From: Punica granatum
Taxonomy: Eukaryota > Streptophyta > Magnoliopsida > Myrtales > Lythraceae
Direction: 5' to 3'
NCBI RefSeq assembly: GCF_007655135.1
Contig: NC_045129.1
Coordinates: forward strand, 30,753,122 to 30,817,121
Length of the DNA stretch: 64,000 nucleotides
The first letter of the stretch is position 1. The number at the start of each line of letters is the position of its first letter. Below are positions 12,901 to 25,558 of this stretch, piece by piece. Below the pieces are notes generated by a model. That model made no database searches and was not told where the DNA came from. It saw nothing but the letters and a program-made list of their open reading frames with translations. The position numbers and the translations under genes were made by a program.

Positions 12901-12992
12901 ATGTAGGAGAGTAGAGTCTAACCACCGAAAATAGGATAAACCCAGATCAGGCCGACGAGAAGAACGAAGGTCACTTCCAGTTGAAGCTTCAT
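9933..12992 (-). CDS. NCRK: Receptor-like serine/threonine kinase NCRK
   Basis: Plant receptor-like kinase with a cysteine-rich N-terminal ectodomain. Arabidopsis NCRK is reported to bind ROP GTPases and to localise to plasma membrane and endosomes. Coding exons on the minus strand: 12992-12923, 12722-12606, 12421-12308, 12205-11933, 11837-11593, 11510-11214, 11080-10844, 10648-10421 and 10259-9933, in frame, 635 residues. MKLQLEVTFVLLVGLIWVYP is a signal peptide. Repeated Cys pairs (CTC, CNC) fill residues 24-100, and a membrane span lies at about 117-141. The kinase has the glycine loop IGLGGSSYVYRG, the lysine in VAIKRL, catalytic LHRDVKSTNILLD, DLG in place of DFG (frequent in this group), and FGVVLLELITGR. 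All catalytic residues are present, so it should be active. A Ser-rich tail of about 100 residues follows the kinase. An acceptor-like site 6-7 bases before the ATG suggests an intron in the 5' leader. Confidence 0.93.
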
Positions 12993-15900
12993 CTGTTACT
13001 ATCTAAGATCAGCAAAGTCGGAGACAAAGAAACAGGTAAAATCACGATTAAGAGTATGGAACGGAATGAGATCGTAACAAAAACAAGGCTGATACTGAGT
13101 GCAGGACATTTACTTGTTAAGCTCCATTGAAGCATCAACCTGTATAAAAGCAGAATTTGGGAATAAGTTATGGATTCCCTTCAAAAGCTCAAGATAGAGT
13201 GCGCCCAACCAAAGTCACCATCCCCATCTTCAATTGCTAAAAAATGAAAGAAAACAAATGGTGCAAAATCAGTTGGATATCAGTGGACTAAATAATCACG
13301 GTTTAAACCAGATGAGATGAAGGCACCATTCTAGGAGTTTCTTATAGACTAGGATTCTTGGTAGGAGATCTGAACTTCTACTGATGCCCTAAGGTCAAAA
13401 TGGAATTGCAGAAACAACAATAGTAATCTTTATAGGTAGGACTGCCAAATGCAGAGTTGGCCAACAAACACTTCAAGCTTCTATTTCATTATCTACAGCT
13501 CAAACTAAGGCGCTTGAGCAAAGCACATGATGTACAACGCTATATATTCATCCACAGCTGACAGCAACAGTCTGAAATAATCCATTGCATAAATAAGAAT
13601 CCATGACGCTACAGGACTTAAATGCAAATGTCCAATGAAATGAGCCAATGTGACCTTTCATCATCAAGCTACTTATGGAATGACATATTGGATAATTATG
13701 ACTCTCCGTCAGCTGGGAACAGGTCCTCTCCTAAGCTCTTCTGACTCCAACCCCCAACTGAAAACAACGGCAATGAATGAAACGAAAAGGAAGGGCTCCT
13801 CAAACGGACATCTCTATTCAATGATGCTGCCTGCATTATCTTGAAGACAGAATTGTTCCAACCAAAACTCTACAGAGAAAGCAGCATCAGCAGAAAGAAA
13901 CAATTTGAGCTTACCCGACTGGTATATTGACTAATGGCAAAGCGCATCCCACAGAGGCCTTAAGTCTTCTGTGCCCAACTCTCAAGTGGGATTGGAGTTA
14001 AGAGCAATCAAACACCCACAAGATGATAGATTTGGACATTTTATCATAATCGTTTATTTTCCGGGTCATCTTTTGGGATATATAGGATAATAGGAGGAAG
14101 CCCGGTGTGGAAAGTACAGCAAGAGTCATTCGACAGCAAATTGGGGTCAGACAGAGACAGAGACAAGCAAAGAATTCTGAGATTATTGTAAACGGGGAAA
14201 TGAGCCAAGATAACAAGTTCATCACCAACCTCTCTGAAAGTAACCAAATCGCAAATACGAAAGAGACCCATCAACTAACTCATATTAGTGGCCACTTCCC
14301 AATACTTTTCCACCAAAAATTTAACCCAAAACTGGAACTTTTGTTGTTCTCTTGCTCTTGGGCCGTGAGAGGCACAGTGGGGTGTGGATTCTTGCAAGAT
14401 ATATATTGGAAAGAGGGTGTCACTGGCACTGGCTACAGCCCCAACGGCTGAAAGACTTGCCTTCAAAGACATACACAAGTATGGTGAGGTCTGCAACTGC
14501 AACAGGAGCTTTATCAGCTAATTTAGCTCCAATGCAAGATGGAAGGTCGATTCGCGGTGGGACCCACTGGCCGTGTGTCGGCTGTCAGGGCTTGGACGTT
14601 GATGGCACGATCAGGGCCATCTGTTATTTTTATATTCGCCAAGGGGGATGGGAATCATTCAATCTGTGAACGTCGGCCGTGATTCTTCCCGGATGGGTCC
14701 AGATAACGGGCAAAAATCAAGACTTTTGATTATGGCGGGGCCCTTTAATGGGTGAGGTAATCATGGGGATTCCCTACCAAAAGTGCCCTCAGACATCATA
14801 TCCTTCTAACCTTTATTTTGGTGCCCATAAGTGTGCCCCCCAGCGGGTACCACCAACGTTTACCGCGGCAGCGGAAGAGCAGATTCGTAGAACATCAATT
14901 CGTGGAAACATCAAATATCGGACACATGAAACATCGGAAAGGCGACTTGGCCGATGCCAGTAAAGAGTGACGACCGCACTTCAAAATGTCATAGATTTGA
15001 ATTCATTTCCCGAAAGTAAAGACAATGACGTCGATTGTCGGTAAGCTTGCAGAAGGGCAGAACTGTCATTCTGTGCTTCTTCATATTCGATTGCAAAATG
15101 AATATAGTCGAATCGAGCAAAGTGTAGTCAAACTTTTAGTTTACTATGATCAATAGGACCGGTTCCGTCCTGGACTGGATAAATTTCCTTATGGAAGATG
15201 GAAATCAAATATTAAAATAGAAAAAGAAAAGCCGAGATTCTGTACTGCTTAACGTACCAGAAGAAGAGACGAGCGGGGAGGAAAGTTGACCACGGGAGCA
15301 GCTGCCAGCCGGCTAAGTTGATAGTTTCCGATCGACGGAATTCTGTCGTTCTGAGCTCAGAGGGAGAGCTGGACAACTGTCTCTTCAGCTGGCGTCAAAT
15401 GCATGGCCCTTCTCTGCTCCGCTCAGAGGTGAGGTCAGATTCCGTAGTGGATGATTCCAGTTCCCACGGTACGGCCACTTGACTTCAGCTCATCGCCATG
15501 ATCACGAGAGAGACGGAGAGAGTGAGAAGATTCAAAAGTATATTTCAGTGTACTGAGCTGAGCTGAGTGAGGGAAACTCGAGGAGTGAGTCTGAACTGAA
15601 CCGAGTCGCTCTGTACTTTATCGAAGGAAGAGAGAAGCTTTCAGAGCAGACTGCAGAGATTGAGAGAGAATTCACTAATGACGATGGACGAGGTGAAAGC
15701 CTCTGTGGTCCCCACTAAACTTTTTCCCTTTATTTTTTAATTCAAAACGTAGATTGATTTAAACTATTCAATTTAATATTCCCTATAAGTAAATAAATTC
15801 AAATATTATGAATCGAGAAAATTTAATATTAAAAATTTTCTCTCCTTAATAGATCGATCCAACTTCAACTAGGTTATGTGGAACCCATTAGATTTCTAGA

Positions 15901-17302
15901 TATCACACTACAACACCGAAAAAAAATCACTCATTTTTTGGTTATAAAGTGGCCGAAAGTTTTGAAAAATAAAAGAAAAATTCTAAATAATTAATAGGAC
16001 GTTCAAAACCTAATACAATGAAAGAAAAGTCCTAAAGACACGAGTAAAATTATTAGATATTGAACATGCGACCTCCAACTCAATAAATAAGAACGTGCGT
16101 TACTATATTACATCCTTTTTCGATAAAAAAAAATTCATTCATTTTAATTGTGGATTTAAAACGGATACTGATATCACGTGACCTGTCCTGTGATCCTTTC
16201 CTTCCTTGTTGGCAATTGCATTTAAGGGGGTTCCGCTCCGGTGTGCCGGTGTGGTGTGTTGCGCGTCATCGATTTGACTTTTGTGACGTTTTGATGGGCG
16301 GGTGGGCTCATCATCTGCCGTTAATTCCCAAGGTCAACGTGAGCTGTTGGTCGCCTCATTCGAGGGCTCCGATTGAAGGGAAGGCTCGGGGCCTTAGTTT
16401 GATCAGACTACGCGGGAAGTTTGTCTCATTTCATTTGCCTGATGATCTAACCAGACTCATTATCCGACCACATTCGAACTCGTTAAAACGCTCAACTCAT
16501 GCAGATGATTTCAAACTTGATTCGAGATTTAACAATTATGGAGCCGAAATCTCCGCAACATTGATCGAGCTACTACAAAAGGTTAATGTTATTTGCGTCT
16601 TCACTTATAGGAACTCAAGCAAAAACCAGTTCTCCAGCTGTGGAGCCAAACCCAGGTTGATTACTCGTTCAAGCTCAGCCTGATCCATAAAGAAGATACC
16701 CGGGCCAAGCTATATCCGTCTAAGCCGACTGTCTATTCTTGCTTACTCTTTTTCAGGTCGATGAAGCGGGAAACAAGTATAAGGAAAAGAGGAGACGAAA
16801 GGAGGAAGAGAAGAGTAAGGAAGAGGAAAAGGATGAGATAAAAAGAAAAGTTGGATCATGAAAAGAATTAGAAGAACATATTTCCAAACATTTGATTTGA
16901 AATTAACCTCCCCCCAAATTTTTCCCACCCAATTTCAAAGACTATACCCACCCCCCCTTTCCCTCTTCAAAAATTGGAAAAACCCAAAAAATACAAAATA
17001 CAAAAATAAAAAATAAAAAAGGGGCCAAATCCTACTTTATGTACACCTAAATCCCCGGCAAATCACTCTTAATCCCAACATTCACCCAAAAAGAAAAGGA
17101 AAAAAAAAAACACATAATGAAAGTAACCATTTCCAAGTTCACCATTTGCCCAGACCTTTCTTTCAGTCTTATTCCTATACCTACCCACTTGGTTTGGTTG
17201 AGATTATATCATATACGATGAAACAATAATCACGGAAACCTAAGGCCTGAGGCCACGAAGGGTGGCAGTTATTATCGGCCTGCTGCGACTTGAGTTGCAA
17301 TT
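12993..17302. other. NCRK upstream region to WAV3 3' end
   Basis: No gene is visible over about 4.3 kb. The part nearest 12993 is probably an intron of the NCRK 5' leader. The purine-rich stretch about 15240-15680 (GAGA-type repeats) is the best place for the NCRK leader and promoter. From 15700 to 16140 the DNA becomes AT-rich and contains a SINE-like fragment. A 177-codon open frame at 16150-16683 has no family resemblance and is treated as chance. The WAV3 3' UTR should lie just below 17303. Confidence 0.5.
16030..16125 (-). mobile_element. SINE-like fragment (tRNA-type box A and B)
   Basis: Read on the minus strand there is a box-A-like tagtaacgcacg followed about 25 bases later by a box-B-like ggtcgcatgttcaatatc, roughly the spacing of a Pol III promoter. 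The plus-strand side ends in an A run (about 16126-16133). No target duplication was found, and both boxes are imperfect, so this is a weak call. Confidence 0.3.
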
Positions 17303-20141
17303 TTACCTCGGGCGTGGCCCTGCTGGGAAAGAGTGTGCCTGCCGGAGCTGCTTCCTCCTGCCTGAAGAAGCCAGCGGCTCTCCGAAGATCATAGTCTGGG
17401 ACTGGGTCACCATGTCCACCATCGACGGGGTTTGGTAGGCCTGCACGAGGCTGTTGCTGTTTGTTGAATCCCCGCGGGCTGTTGCCCTCTGCCATGAGTG
17501 GGAGCTCAGCCCCGATAGGACGTAGGCCCTCCCTGAGGCCTCATAGACCCTTCTGTTCGCCATCCTCTCCTTCATCTCCTTCAGCTCCGCGCACAGAGAG
17601 ATGCAGAGCCGATCACCAGCCCTCGCAGACACAGTCTCCGACAGCGCCCTGTTGCATATCTCCAGAACGGATACAGCAGAGGAAAGGTCTCCTCTTTCTG
17701 CGGCAAGCCTGGCCTCAGCCATGGCCTCAGCTGCATAAAGCCTGTTCCGCTGTCGATCAACCTCCATGGAAACTGCTAGGTCTCCAGTTTCCTCGGGCCG
17801 TTCAATCCTCACTTCGCTCGCTCCTTCCAGTCTCACTGTTTCCTTGGTAATGGGATCTCTGTAGACACATCTAACCTCCAGCAAAGACTGTTCACCACGG
17901 CATGACTGGTCAATTGGGATCTTGACTGTCACCAGAAAATCCCTCTCTTCCTCCGCGTACAAGTCGCCAACCACGATCGACCCAGTCTTTCCCCCAGCGT
18001 CCAAGCTGCTCTGGTAGCTTCCAGCTTTTATCTGCCCAAGCTGCAATCTTGACTCAACTTCAACCTTCAGCTCTTGAACGACTACACTCAGAAGCCCCCC
18101 AATGCATTGGGCAAATGCATCTTGAATTACATTCTCAGCCTCTATGAAAGAGAAAGTGCCGCTGGACATTTCTGAGATCGAGTGCATAGCGGCAGCATCA
18201 TGGTCTGCCCCAAAACCAAATGTGTGCACAGGAATCTGCAAGTCTGCAGGAATGTTCTGTTGTAATACTGAGGCAGGGAGAAGAGATCTATAATCTCCTC
18301 TGCAATGGGAGCTTCCTGAGCCCCAACCTGCGTTGCAGACATTATAAGTGTCCTGCCCATCGGATAAGAGTATGACACTTGCAACTGGGTTCTTCCACTT
18401 GCGATCGGTCACAACCTTGAAACCTTTCCTCAGACCTTCAGCAATGTTTGTCCCACCGTTTGAGGTCAGAGCATTAACAGCCTGCAGTGCCTGCTGCCGC
18501 CCTGTATCAGTCATTCGGCGGAGAGGAAAGAGGCGGCGTGCTGTGGATGAGAAGGCGATGACTGAGAGTCGGTCTGCGGGTCCCAGGTTCTGCACCACAA
18601 ATCCCATAGCCCGTTTCAACAGGGCAAGCTTCGTACCTGCCATGCTTCCACTAACATCAAGAACTGTTACTAAATCAACTGGAGCCCGAGAAGTTTGATT
18701 CCCGGTTTGTGATTCGCCCAGCATTTTAGGTTTGGGAGCTTTTAAGTGGATCAAAACTGTGAAATTATCGTTACATGCTGATCTAGGAACAGCTGGAACC
18801 TCAGGGTAAGTCTTAATCTCTAGGGTTCCAACGGAACTGCCAGATAGATCATCAATTTTAGATGAGTTTTTCTCACTACTTCCTGGTTCAGCACCAAGAA
18901 CTTCATCGTCATCAAAGCAACTGGGCTCTGGCCTGTGATTGAATGTTGAAACGGGCTGATGTGAACCCAACCTATGCTGCGGGATAGGCCGTATAACGTT
19001 CATGTAGCTATCGTCCCGTGCCCTACCTACTGAGTTCACTCTCAACCTTCCATTGGGAAAAACATCGGGGACGGGACTCTGAAAGGGAACTTCCTTCCAT
19101 TTCGCTCTACAGACAGGGCAAACTTGGTTTCCATGTTTCACGTTGGAAGTGATGCAATGGAAATGGAAAGAGTGGGAACATTCGGCTGTGAATATTGCCT
19201 GCCCTTGGCCTGGTTTGATGGAAGTGAGACATATTGCACATGTTTTCTGTAAAAAAATCAAGGATGTGAGTTAGAGAAGTGATAGACAATGAATATAAGA
19301 TACGGAGTTTTAAATGGAGGTCTCACAAATATTGAACATCAAGATCACCGAAGTCGGTCATTCTTCTTACAATTTCGACTCTTGACATAGAGATATAATC
19401 ACCCCAGATGCAGAAGAAAATATTGAGCCTTCACTAAATTCATTTAAAAGAACACGGCCATGTTTCATTTTATGGGTAATATTCACAAATAAACTATGCA
19501 CCAGAGCCTTAGCTTGGAGCATTTCTTTCATGAGAAACTAGACAAGGGAAAAAAAAAACTACATATTATGTACGAGATATATGACTATTTCATTTAGCAG
19601 TATTAGCATCTGAATTGCTACGATAAAGTTACGCTCAACTTAACGGAACTGAGATCTTAGGTGGTAATTTTGGTGTTGAGACTCACGGTTCCCAATGTGA
19701 TCAACTAATGTCTCAATCATCACAATAGCTAAGAGCTCTACAAAGAAGAACAAGTCGATCAGCGTTAAAAGGCTGCTCCATGGACGTGAGTCCAGGTCAT
19801 AAAGGATAGTTAATTGGTCAAAAGATTTTTCCTGGACTTCGAAGCAAGCTGACAAAGATCTATGAGACAACTTTTGGAAGTATAATTAAGCAAACGCGGG
19901 AAATAAAGATTGAAGCTTTCAAGGCAATAATAACAAGAATAATTATAATAAAAAAAACCGTGAGAAAGGGTGCCGTCAAAGGGAGAGCATAGCAAATTAC
20001 AGTATAAGCTTTGTAAGCTTGATATAATTCTCAACTGCCCACCTTTTAGAATACCAAGAAAAAGCTTATATCAAGAAGTCTCACAATCAACGGTCTATGA
20101 ACTTTTTCCATAAATACACATCAAAAGAGGTGAGAGAGAGA

Positions 20142-20175
<34 letters not shown>

Positions 20176-21781
20176 CGGGAACATTTTGGTGGAATAGTGC
20201 AAGTTGAGCTGACCAGACAATGCACTTTTACTCAAGGGGAAGGATGAAGCAATACCAAAACAAATTGTGTTTCTCTATTTAGTTTGCAGGAAAAGGTACA
20301 AAAACTAATGAGCTTGTGCCGAAGTTTCGTAAAGGATAGAAGAAATTATGGTGACGGATACCACTAGTGGAAGAACGGGCAGGCCTTGTTTTGACCATAG
20401 TAAAAAACAATCTCTTCCCGCTAATATAATCGGTAATTGAGCAGACAACGTACGGGGGCACAAATGGTATAATTTGTCCAGTGTTATAAGAGGTCCGTAT
20501 GATATTATTAAGTGATAGAAAAGGGCAAACGAAAGGAAAGTGAGTGTAGGATGCAGGGTGTTCCCTTTTTCCTAGAATGAGCCAAATGAGAATGGTCCTC
20601 AAGGAGACTGCCCCACCACTTTCAACCCCACAAGCAACACCTTTGTACAGCCAGAGAGAGAGAGAGAGAGAGATGAAAACAACATTACAACAAATAACCA
20701 TCTTCTGAAAAGAAGAATTCAGATACTGCATCACATTGTCACCCCCACCTCCCCCTACCCCACTTGCTACTGATGGAGCCTATGGAGGGTATCGAGAAAT
20801 AGACAAAACAAAATGGCATGAGACATGAAATTAAAATTAACAGCGACCAGAACAGGCAAAGAAGAGTATAAGGGTAATTTTGCAAGGACCAATCTATGTC
20901 AGTATACTATTCAGAGCAGTAGAGGGCTTTAAGATAAGGTTAAGTGCTTGCTGATGGAGGAGGATAGATCTAATGGCTGTCCTCAAAATCCCGGAATCTA
21001 TTCTAACATGTGGATTCCATCCACTTGAATAAGACGACAAACAGGGGCACGCTATGTAGCATCCAAAGAATAAATTGTCAGGGAGCCAACTACGACTGGG
21101 AAATCAAACTGGGTATTGAACAACTTGTGTGGGGCATGGACAAAGTCTCCCAATCTCACCTCTTTCTAATCTAAGAACATAGCCAACAACAAGGTTTTGA
21201 TTGTCCCTTTGCAACGCAATGTTTTTCGATGAAATGGAGGAGGAAAAGGCGAGATTTTTATCGGATTTCATGCGGCACGGCGACAGCAAAACCGTGATCA
21301 AGACCTCTATGCAGCTCTTAATGGAAGCCTAGCCCTGCAAAGGTTATGGATGTGATCATACATACATGGCCAGCCACTGAGGTAGCAGAGAGCTAATTTA
21401 CGGCGTTTAAGCACAATGGACTAAAGGAATGGGCTGGAACAGAGCAATCGAGCAAGAGACAGCATCGATATTATTGTACAGGAATAGCAGCGGGAGCGGG
21501 GAGGAACGTTCATGGAGGAGAGAAGAGGAGAAACCAGCGAGCGAGCGAACCTTAGAGGACCTGTTGCCGGATCTGGAGAGGAGGAGCCCGGAGGAAGATG
21601 GGGTGGGCGTGCGGGGCCGGTGGGGGTCCCCGGAAGCAAACGAGAGGGAGACGGTGTCGGAGAACCGCCTGGCGACGTCGGCGGCGGCTGCGGCGTCGGA
21701 GGAGGGCTCGTCGCGGCGGGGGACGTAGAGGCACAAGTTGAGGCCCAGCGCCATCTTGGCCTTCTTCCATTTGCTGGACAT
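17303..21781 (-). CDS. WAV3: WAV3-like RING E3 ubiquitin ligase
   Basis: Family of RING plus von Willebrand A proteins. Arabidopsis WAV3 and its homologues act as E3 ligases in root gravitropism and wavy growth. Two coding exons: 21781-21551 and 19246-17303, joined in phase after 77 codons, giving 724 residues, close to the family length. The conserved start MSSKWKKAKMALGLNLC picks the ATG. A RING-H2 domain uses C80, C83, C100, H102, H105, C108, C120 and C123 (KTCAICLTS, ECSHSFHFHC, CPVCRAKW). The VWA domain carries a MIDAS-type DVSGS at about 274-278, with SNGGTNIAEG and LLSDGQDTYN further on. A C-terminal helical region follows (ALSETVSARAGDRLC). The 2.3-kb intron holds a 32-base G run and (GA)n. 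The protein appears intact. Confidence 0.93.
20144..20175. repeat. Poly-G tract (32 G) in WAV3 intron
   Basis: An uninterrupted run of 32 G on the plus strand follows a short (GA)n run (20132-20143). It lies in the single WAV3 coding intron, so the pre-mRNA carries poly-C there. Such runs are error-prone in sequencing and their exact length should not be trusted. Confidence 0.95.
20653..20672. repeat. (AG)n microsatellite
   Basis: About ten AG units inside the WAV3 intron, read as CT on the transcribed strand. Confidence 0.9.
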
Positions 21782-21924
21782 GGCTTCGCTTCGCCTTCTC
21801 GGGCAGATCTCAACAGGGAGAGTAGGTGGGGTGTGTGGGGCCGATCAACCGCCTCACTGGGTGGCCGATGAAAGCGGCAAGGACATGCTCTGAAAACGCA
21901 TTCCCGGAAGAAGAAGAAGAAAAT

Positions 21925-21957
21925 GGAGGAAGGAGGAGGAGGAGGAGGAGGAGGAGA
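21925..21957. repeat. (GGA)n microsatellite in WAV3 leader
   Basis: About ten GGA units, preceded by GAA units, lie 145-175 bp upstream of the WAV3 ATG. On the transcribed strand this reads TCC, a CT-rich leader or core-promoter tract typical of plants. Confidence 0.9.
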
Positions 21958-24239
21958 AGAAGGGTTGTCAATGGAGAGGTAGTGGATGCTTGGCGGCTGC
22001 CGGCTGCTGAGCTTGCTGTTGGATTGAGTGCTACGTGATGGAATTTGGAGCTCTGCTCTCAGTGGGCTTTTTCTTAGTTTTGACCTTTGGCTATGGCCGC
22101 TAACGCTCTCTCTCTCTGCTTGCTTTTATGTACAGAGATAGAGATAGAGAGAGAAAGTGAAAGAAATACGAGGTCAGATGGGGGCCCCACTTTCCACGAG
22201 TATTATGATTTATGTCGTATATTTTGTAAAACACATTAATATATATATATATATATATAATATAATATAAGCTTAATTAATTTTAAGTAGCTTGTTGGCC
22301 AAAAAAAGAAAAAAAAATTTAGGTGGCTTGTCCAAGAAATTTGATTCTTATCGACCCCACGACTATATCAAGAATATTTGAACGATTGTCGATTCCATCG
22401 ACAATTTAACGTGGGACTAGAACACCCACTTAGATCGATTTGACGTTATATGTTGCACGTGACATGTTTATGTCATGACCAATCGAAAATTTCATGCGGT
22501 ATCTCCATACTTTTTGACGTATTTGTTATTATATTGTAGCAGTGCTCTTTAATAATTTTCTATAAAATCTCTTCTAATATAATTTTTTTTTTGTGAACAG
22601 CTAATACGTTAAGAGTTAGGCGTGTGATCGTATAGGCGCATGTGACATATGACTGTGTAGACGCACGTGACGTAAAAATATTACGTTAAAAGAAATATTT
22701 GATATGAATAAAATCGTGTATCATATCGCTTAATATTTACTTACTACACAAATTTATAGATAGGGTATTTTTTATGTACTGCAGCTAAATTTTCATTCAT
22801 ATCATTGTGAATGTGAAAATATATACAGCACCGACACTGCATAATATATCATTCTAGGATTGGGCAAGATCATCGCCCCTAGTTTGCCCAAGATAGAAAT
22901 TTTGTGTAATTAAAATTTCTTTTTTGGGTAACAAAAGTTTCCTTATATTTGGTTTTTCATGAAGAAATATCAAATTTTCTCATATATCTTTCTTTTTTTT
23001 TTCCTTTGTTTTTTTTATTCATATGGTCTTGAAGTTGAGTCAGAACAAAATTGAGTTGGTTGGTTAATGCAAAGGAAGTAGTCGCTAGTCATCAATTCTC
23101 AACTTGTTTCTTGTTGGACCACTCAACCATTGGCAACTAAATTAATATTTTGTAATTATTATTATAACATATAGACCATATTCACTATGATACTCTTGGA
23201 TTATTTATTCTCGCGGTTGAACGGTAAGTTTGCTTCTAAAATAGCTCACATGCGTCGCTATTAATTCACCTCCCTTGTCGTGTAAGAAGTAGCTATTCAC
23301 GCTTCGCCTATAGGATTTTTTAGTATAAATTATTCCGGTCCGACTCTAGTAGGATTTAACGTAAACATATCCTTTACAAACAATGAAACATTGAACCCCA
23401 AACTAAACCCCTTATTATCTTCTCAAAATTTCAACGGTAGCATGTTTTTTGCTTAAAAAACATGAGAAACTTATTAGAAGCTGAAGTTCTATCATAAGTT
23501 GAGCTACCATATGTCTAAGTTTGGAACCTACTTGTAGGTTGATCCAACGGTCTCGATTACAGGATCCAGTTCTTCAACCATAGAAGCTCTCATTAAATTT
23601 TATTAATAGATATTTATTTTTTTTCAAATTTGAAGGGAAGGTCACGAGTTGAATATAATAAAAAATAAAAAATCTAACTAATAAAATGCCACAAATATTA
23701 TCACCGTGAAAATTAAATTTAAAAATTTTTAATTATTAAATAAAAGTGTGAGTCACTGCATTACGGTTTATTTGATGGATGGAATTTTTTAGTAGTAAGC
23801 TCGAGGTAAAGATATCACATTCACATATCGGTTATTAATACGAAAGGAGTTGAAGAAACCGTTCTTTTTATGGTGGGCCCAACCACTCGGCAGGTTAATT
23901 TTCCACTTGTTTTTAGCCAGATCAGCCAAACATGCTGACGTGGAGTGGCATTATCTCCAAACCAAAACCATTGAATTGGATTGGGTTGAATGCTGCATTG
24001 TTTTATTCCTCCGAACGATGTCCCTATCCTTTTAGTCAAAACCTTTTTTTTTAATTTCTTAACTTAATATTCTAATTATATATACCTTACAAAAACTCAT
24101 TTAATCTCCTCTGCCAAATATACTTTAAAAAATGCGTTGTTTTGATTTACATAATATCCATATTAACCGTTGAAGATTTTGAGCCTGATCATATAGTATT
24201 ATTACCATTGCGATATTCTTCATAATGAATGAATTTGTA

Positions 24240-25480
24240 TTTACATGCATTAGAATTAAGTCATTCCGTCTATATTTTCATGACACACTTCGTTGATTGT
24301 CGGTTGCATATTCAGTAAATTTATTCCGTTAAAGGTTCATGATGTTCCTCGCACTTTCGGCTTCCCAACTAAGGTAAGGTTGGAATTATGTGCATATAAA
24401 AAAACATGGTGGTCAATGGTGTATATATTGGACATGTAAGATACTTTATGCTCAACTTTTAACCCTGGTATAAAGATAAACGAAAATGAAATTCATAAAA
24501 CCCAGAAAAAGAAATTTTTTAGGGGAAAAATGTATCTAGGAATTGAAGCATTCCGCATCAAAATTTTCATCACAAGCTTGATTGATTGCCATTGCATATG
24601 TAAGAAATTTATTCCGTTAAATATTTGTGACTTATATTTACATCGCACTTTCGGCTTACTAATTAAAGTACGGTTGAAATTATCAGCATTAAGAAACGGA
24701 AAAAAAAAATCGTAGAGTGGTCAATGATGAATATATTGGATATATAAGATGCTTATACATACAACTTCTACCCCTAATAGAGAAAAAAAAATAAAAAATG
24801 AAAAATCCTACAACTCTAGAGTTTTTTTTTTCACAGTTAAAAGTAATATCTAAGAATTAAAACATTCCGTCCGCATTTTCTTCAAACGTTTCATTGTTTC
24901 CAATTGCATATATAGGAGATTTACTCCATTAGAGGTTCATGAACTACTCACCGCCCACTTTTGGCTTAACAAGGCAAGGATGAAAATATGATATGAGCAT
25001 ATAAAGAAACATTATGGTAACCGATGAATATATTGGGTGTCTAAGATACTTTTTATATACAAGTTCTACATCCCTAATAAAGGTAAATATAATGAAATTC
25101 TAAATCGCTTCAAAACCTTAAAACCCTATTTCGTGGTCAAATGTCAAATTCAAGAATTAAAGCATTTCATCTACATTTTCTTCACGCACTTTGTTAATTT
25201 CCAATTGCATATAGAAATGTATTCCATCTAGAGGTTCATGAATTGTTCATCGCGTTTTAGGCTTCCTAACTAAGGCAAGGTCGAAATTAGAAGCGTGTAA
25301 AGAATCAAACTGGTCAATTTTGAATACATTGGGCATATAAGACTACTTTATATATATGCAACTTCTAACTCCAATAAAGTAAACGAGAAAATACACATTA
25401 ATCAGAAAAGAAAATAACGTAAATGCAGAAAAGTAAATCTTTTTCATAGTCAAAAGCTAGCGCCATTGAGACATTGCAAC
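24240..25480. repeat. Diverged tandem array, about 4 units of about 300 bp
   Basis: The marker cattccg (last copy cattTca) recurs at 24262, 24549, 24863 and 25163, so units are about 287, 314 and 300 bp. A degraded fifth start is near 25470. In each unit the same landmarks follow in order: a ttgcatat block, attccgttaaaggttcatga or variant, cgcactttcggctt or variant, an aaggtaaggttgaaatta block, a ggtcaatg block, then atatattgg followed by taagatac. Units differ by many substitutions and small indels. No coding potential is shared between units. Confidence 0.8.
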
Positions 25481-25526
25481 ACTTTGACATGAGAATGGAT
25501 GGACAGAAACGATTTAACATCAATAG

Positions 25527-25530
<4 letters not shown>

Positions 25531-25557
<27 letters not shown>

Positions 25558-25558
25558 C
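25531..25558. repeat. (TA)n microsatellite
   Basis: About 14 TA units just downstream of the tandem array. A shorter tract of the same kind lies at 22238-22259. Confidence 0.95.

Noticed and set aside
16150..16683. 177-codon plus-strand open frame
   Set aside because: No domain, no family resemblance, low-complexity-free but random-looking residue order, and no splice or conserved start context. It is best explained as a chance frame in a less AT-rich patch.
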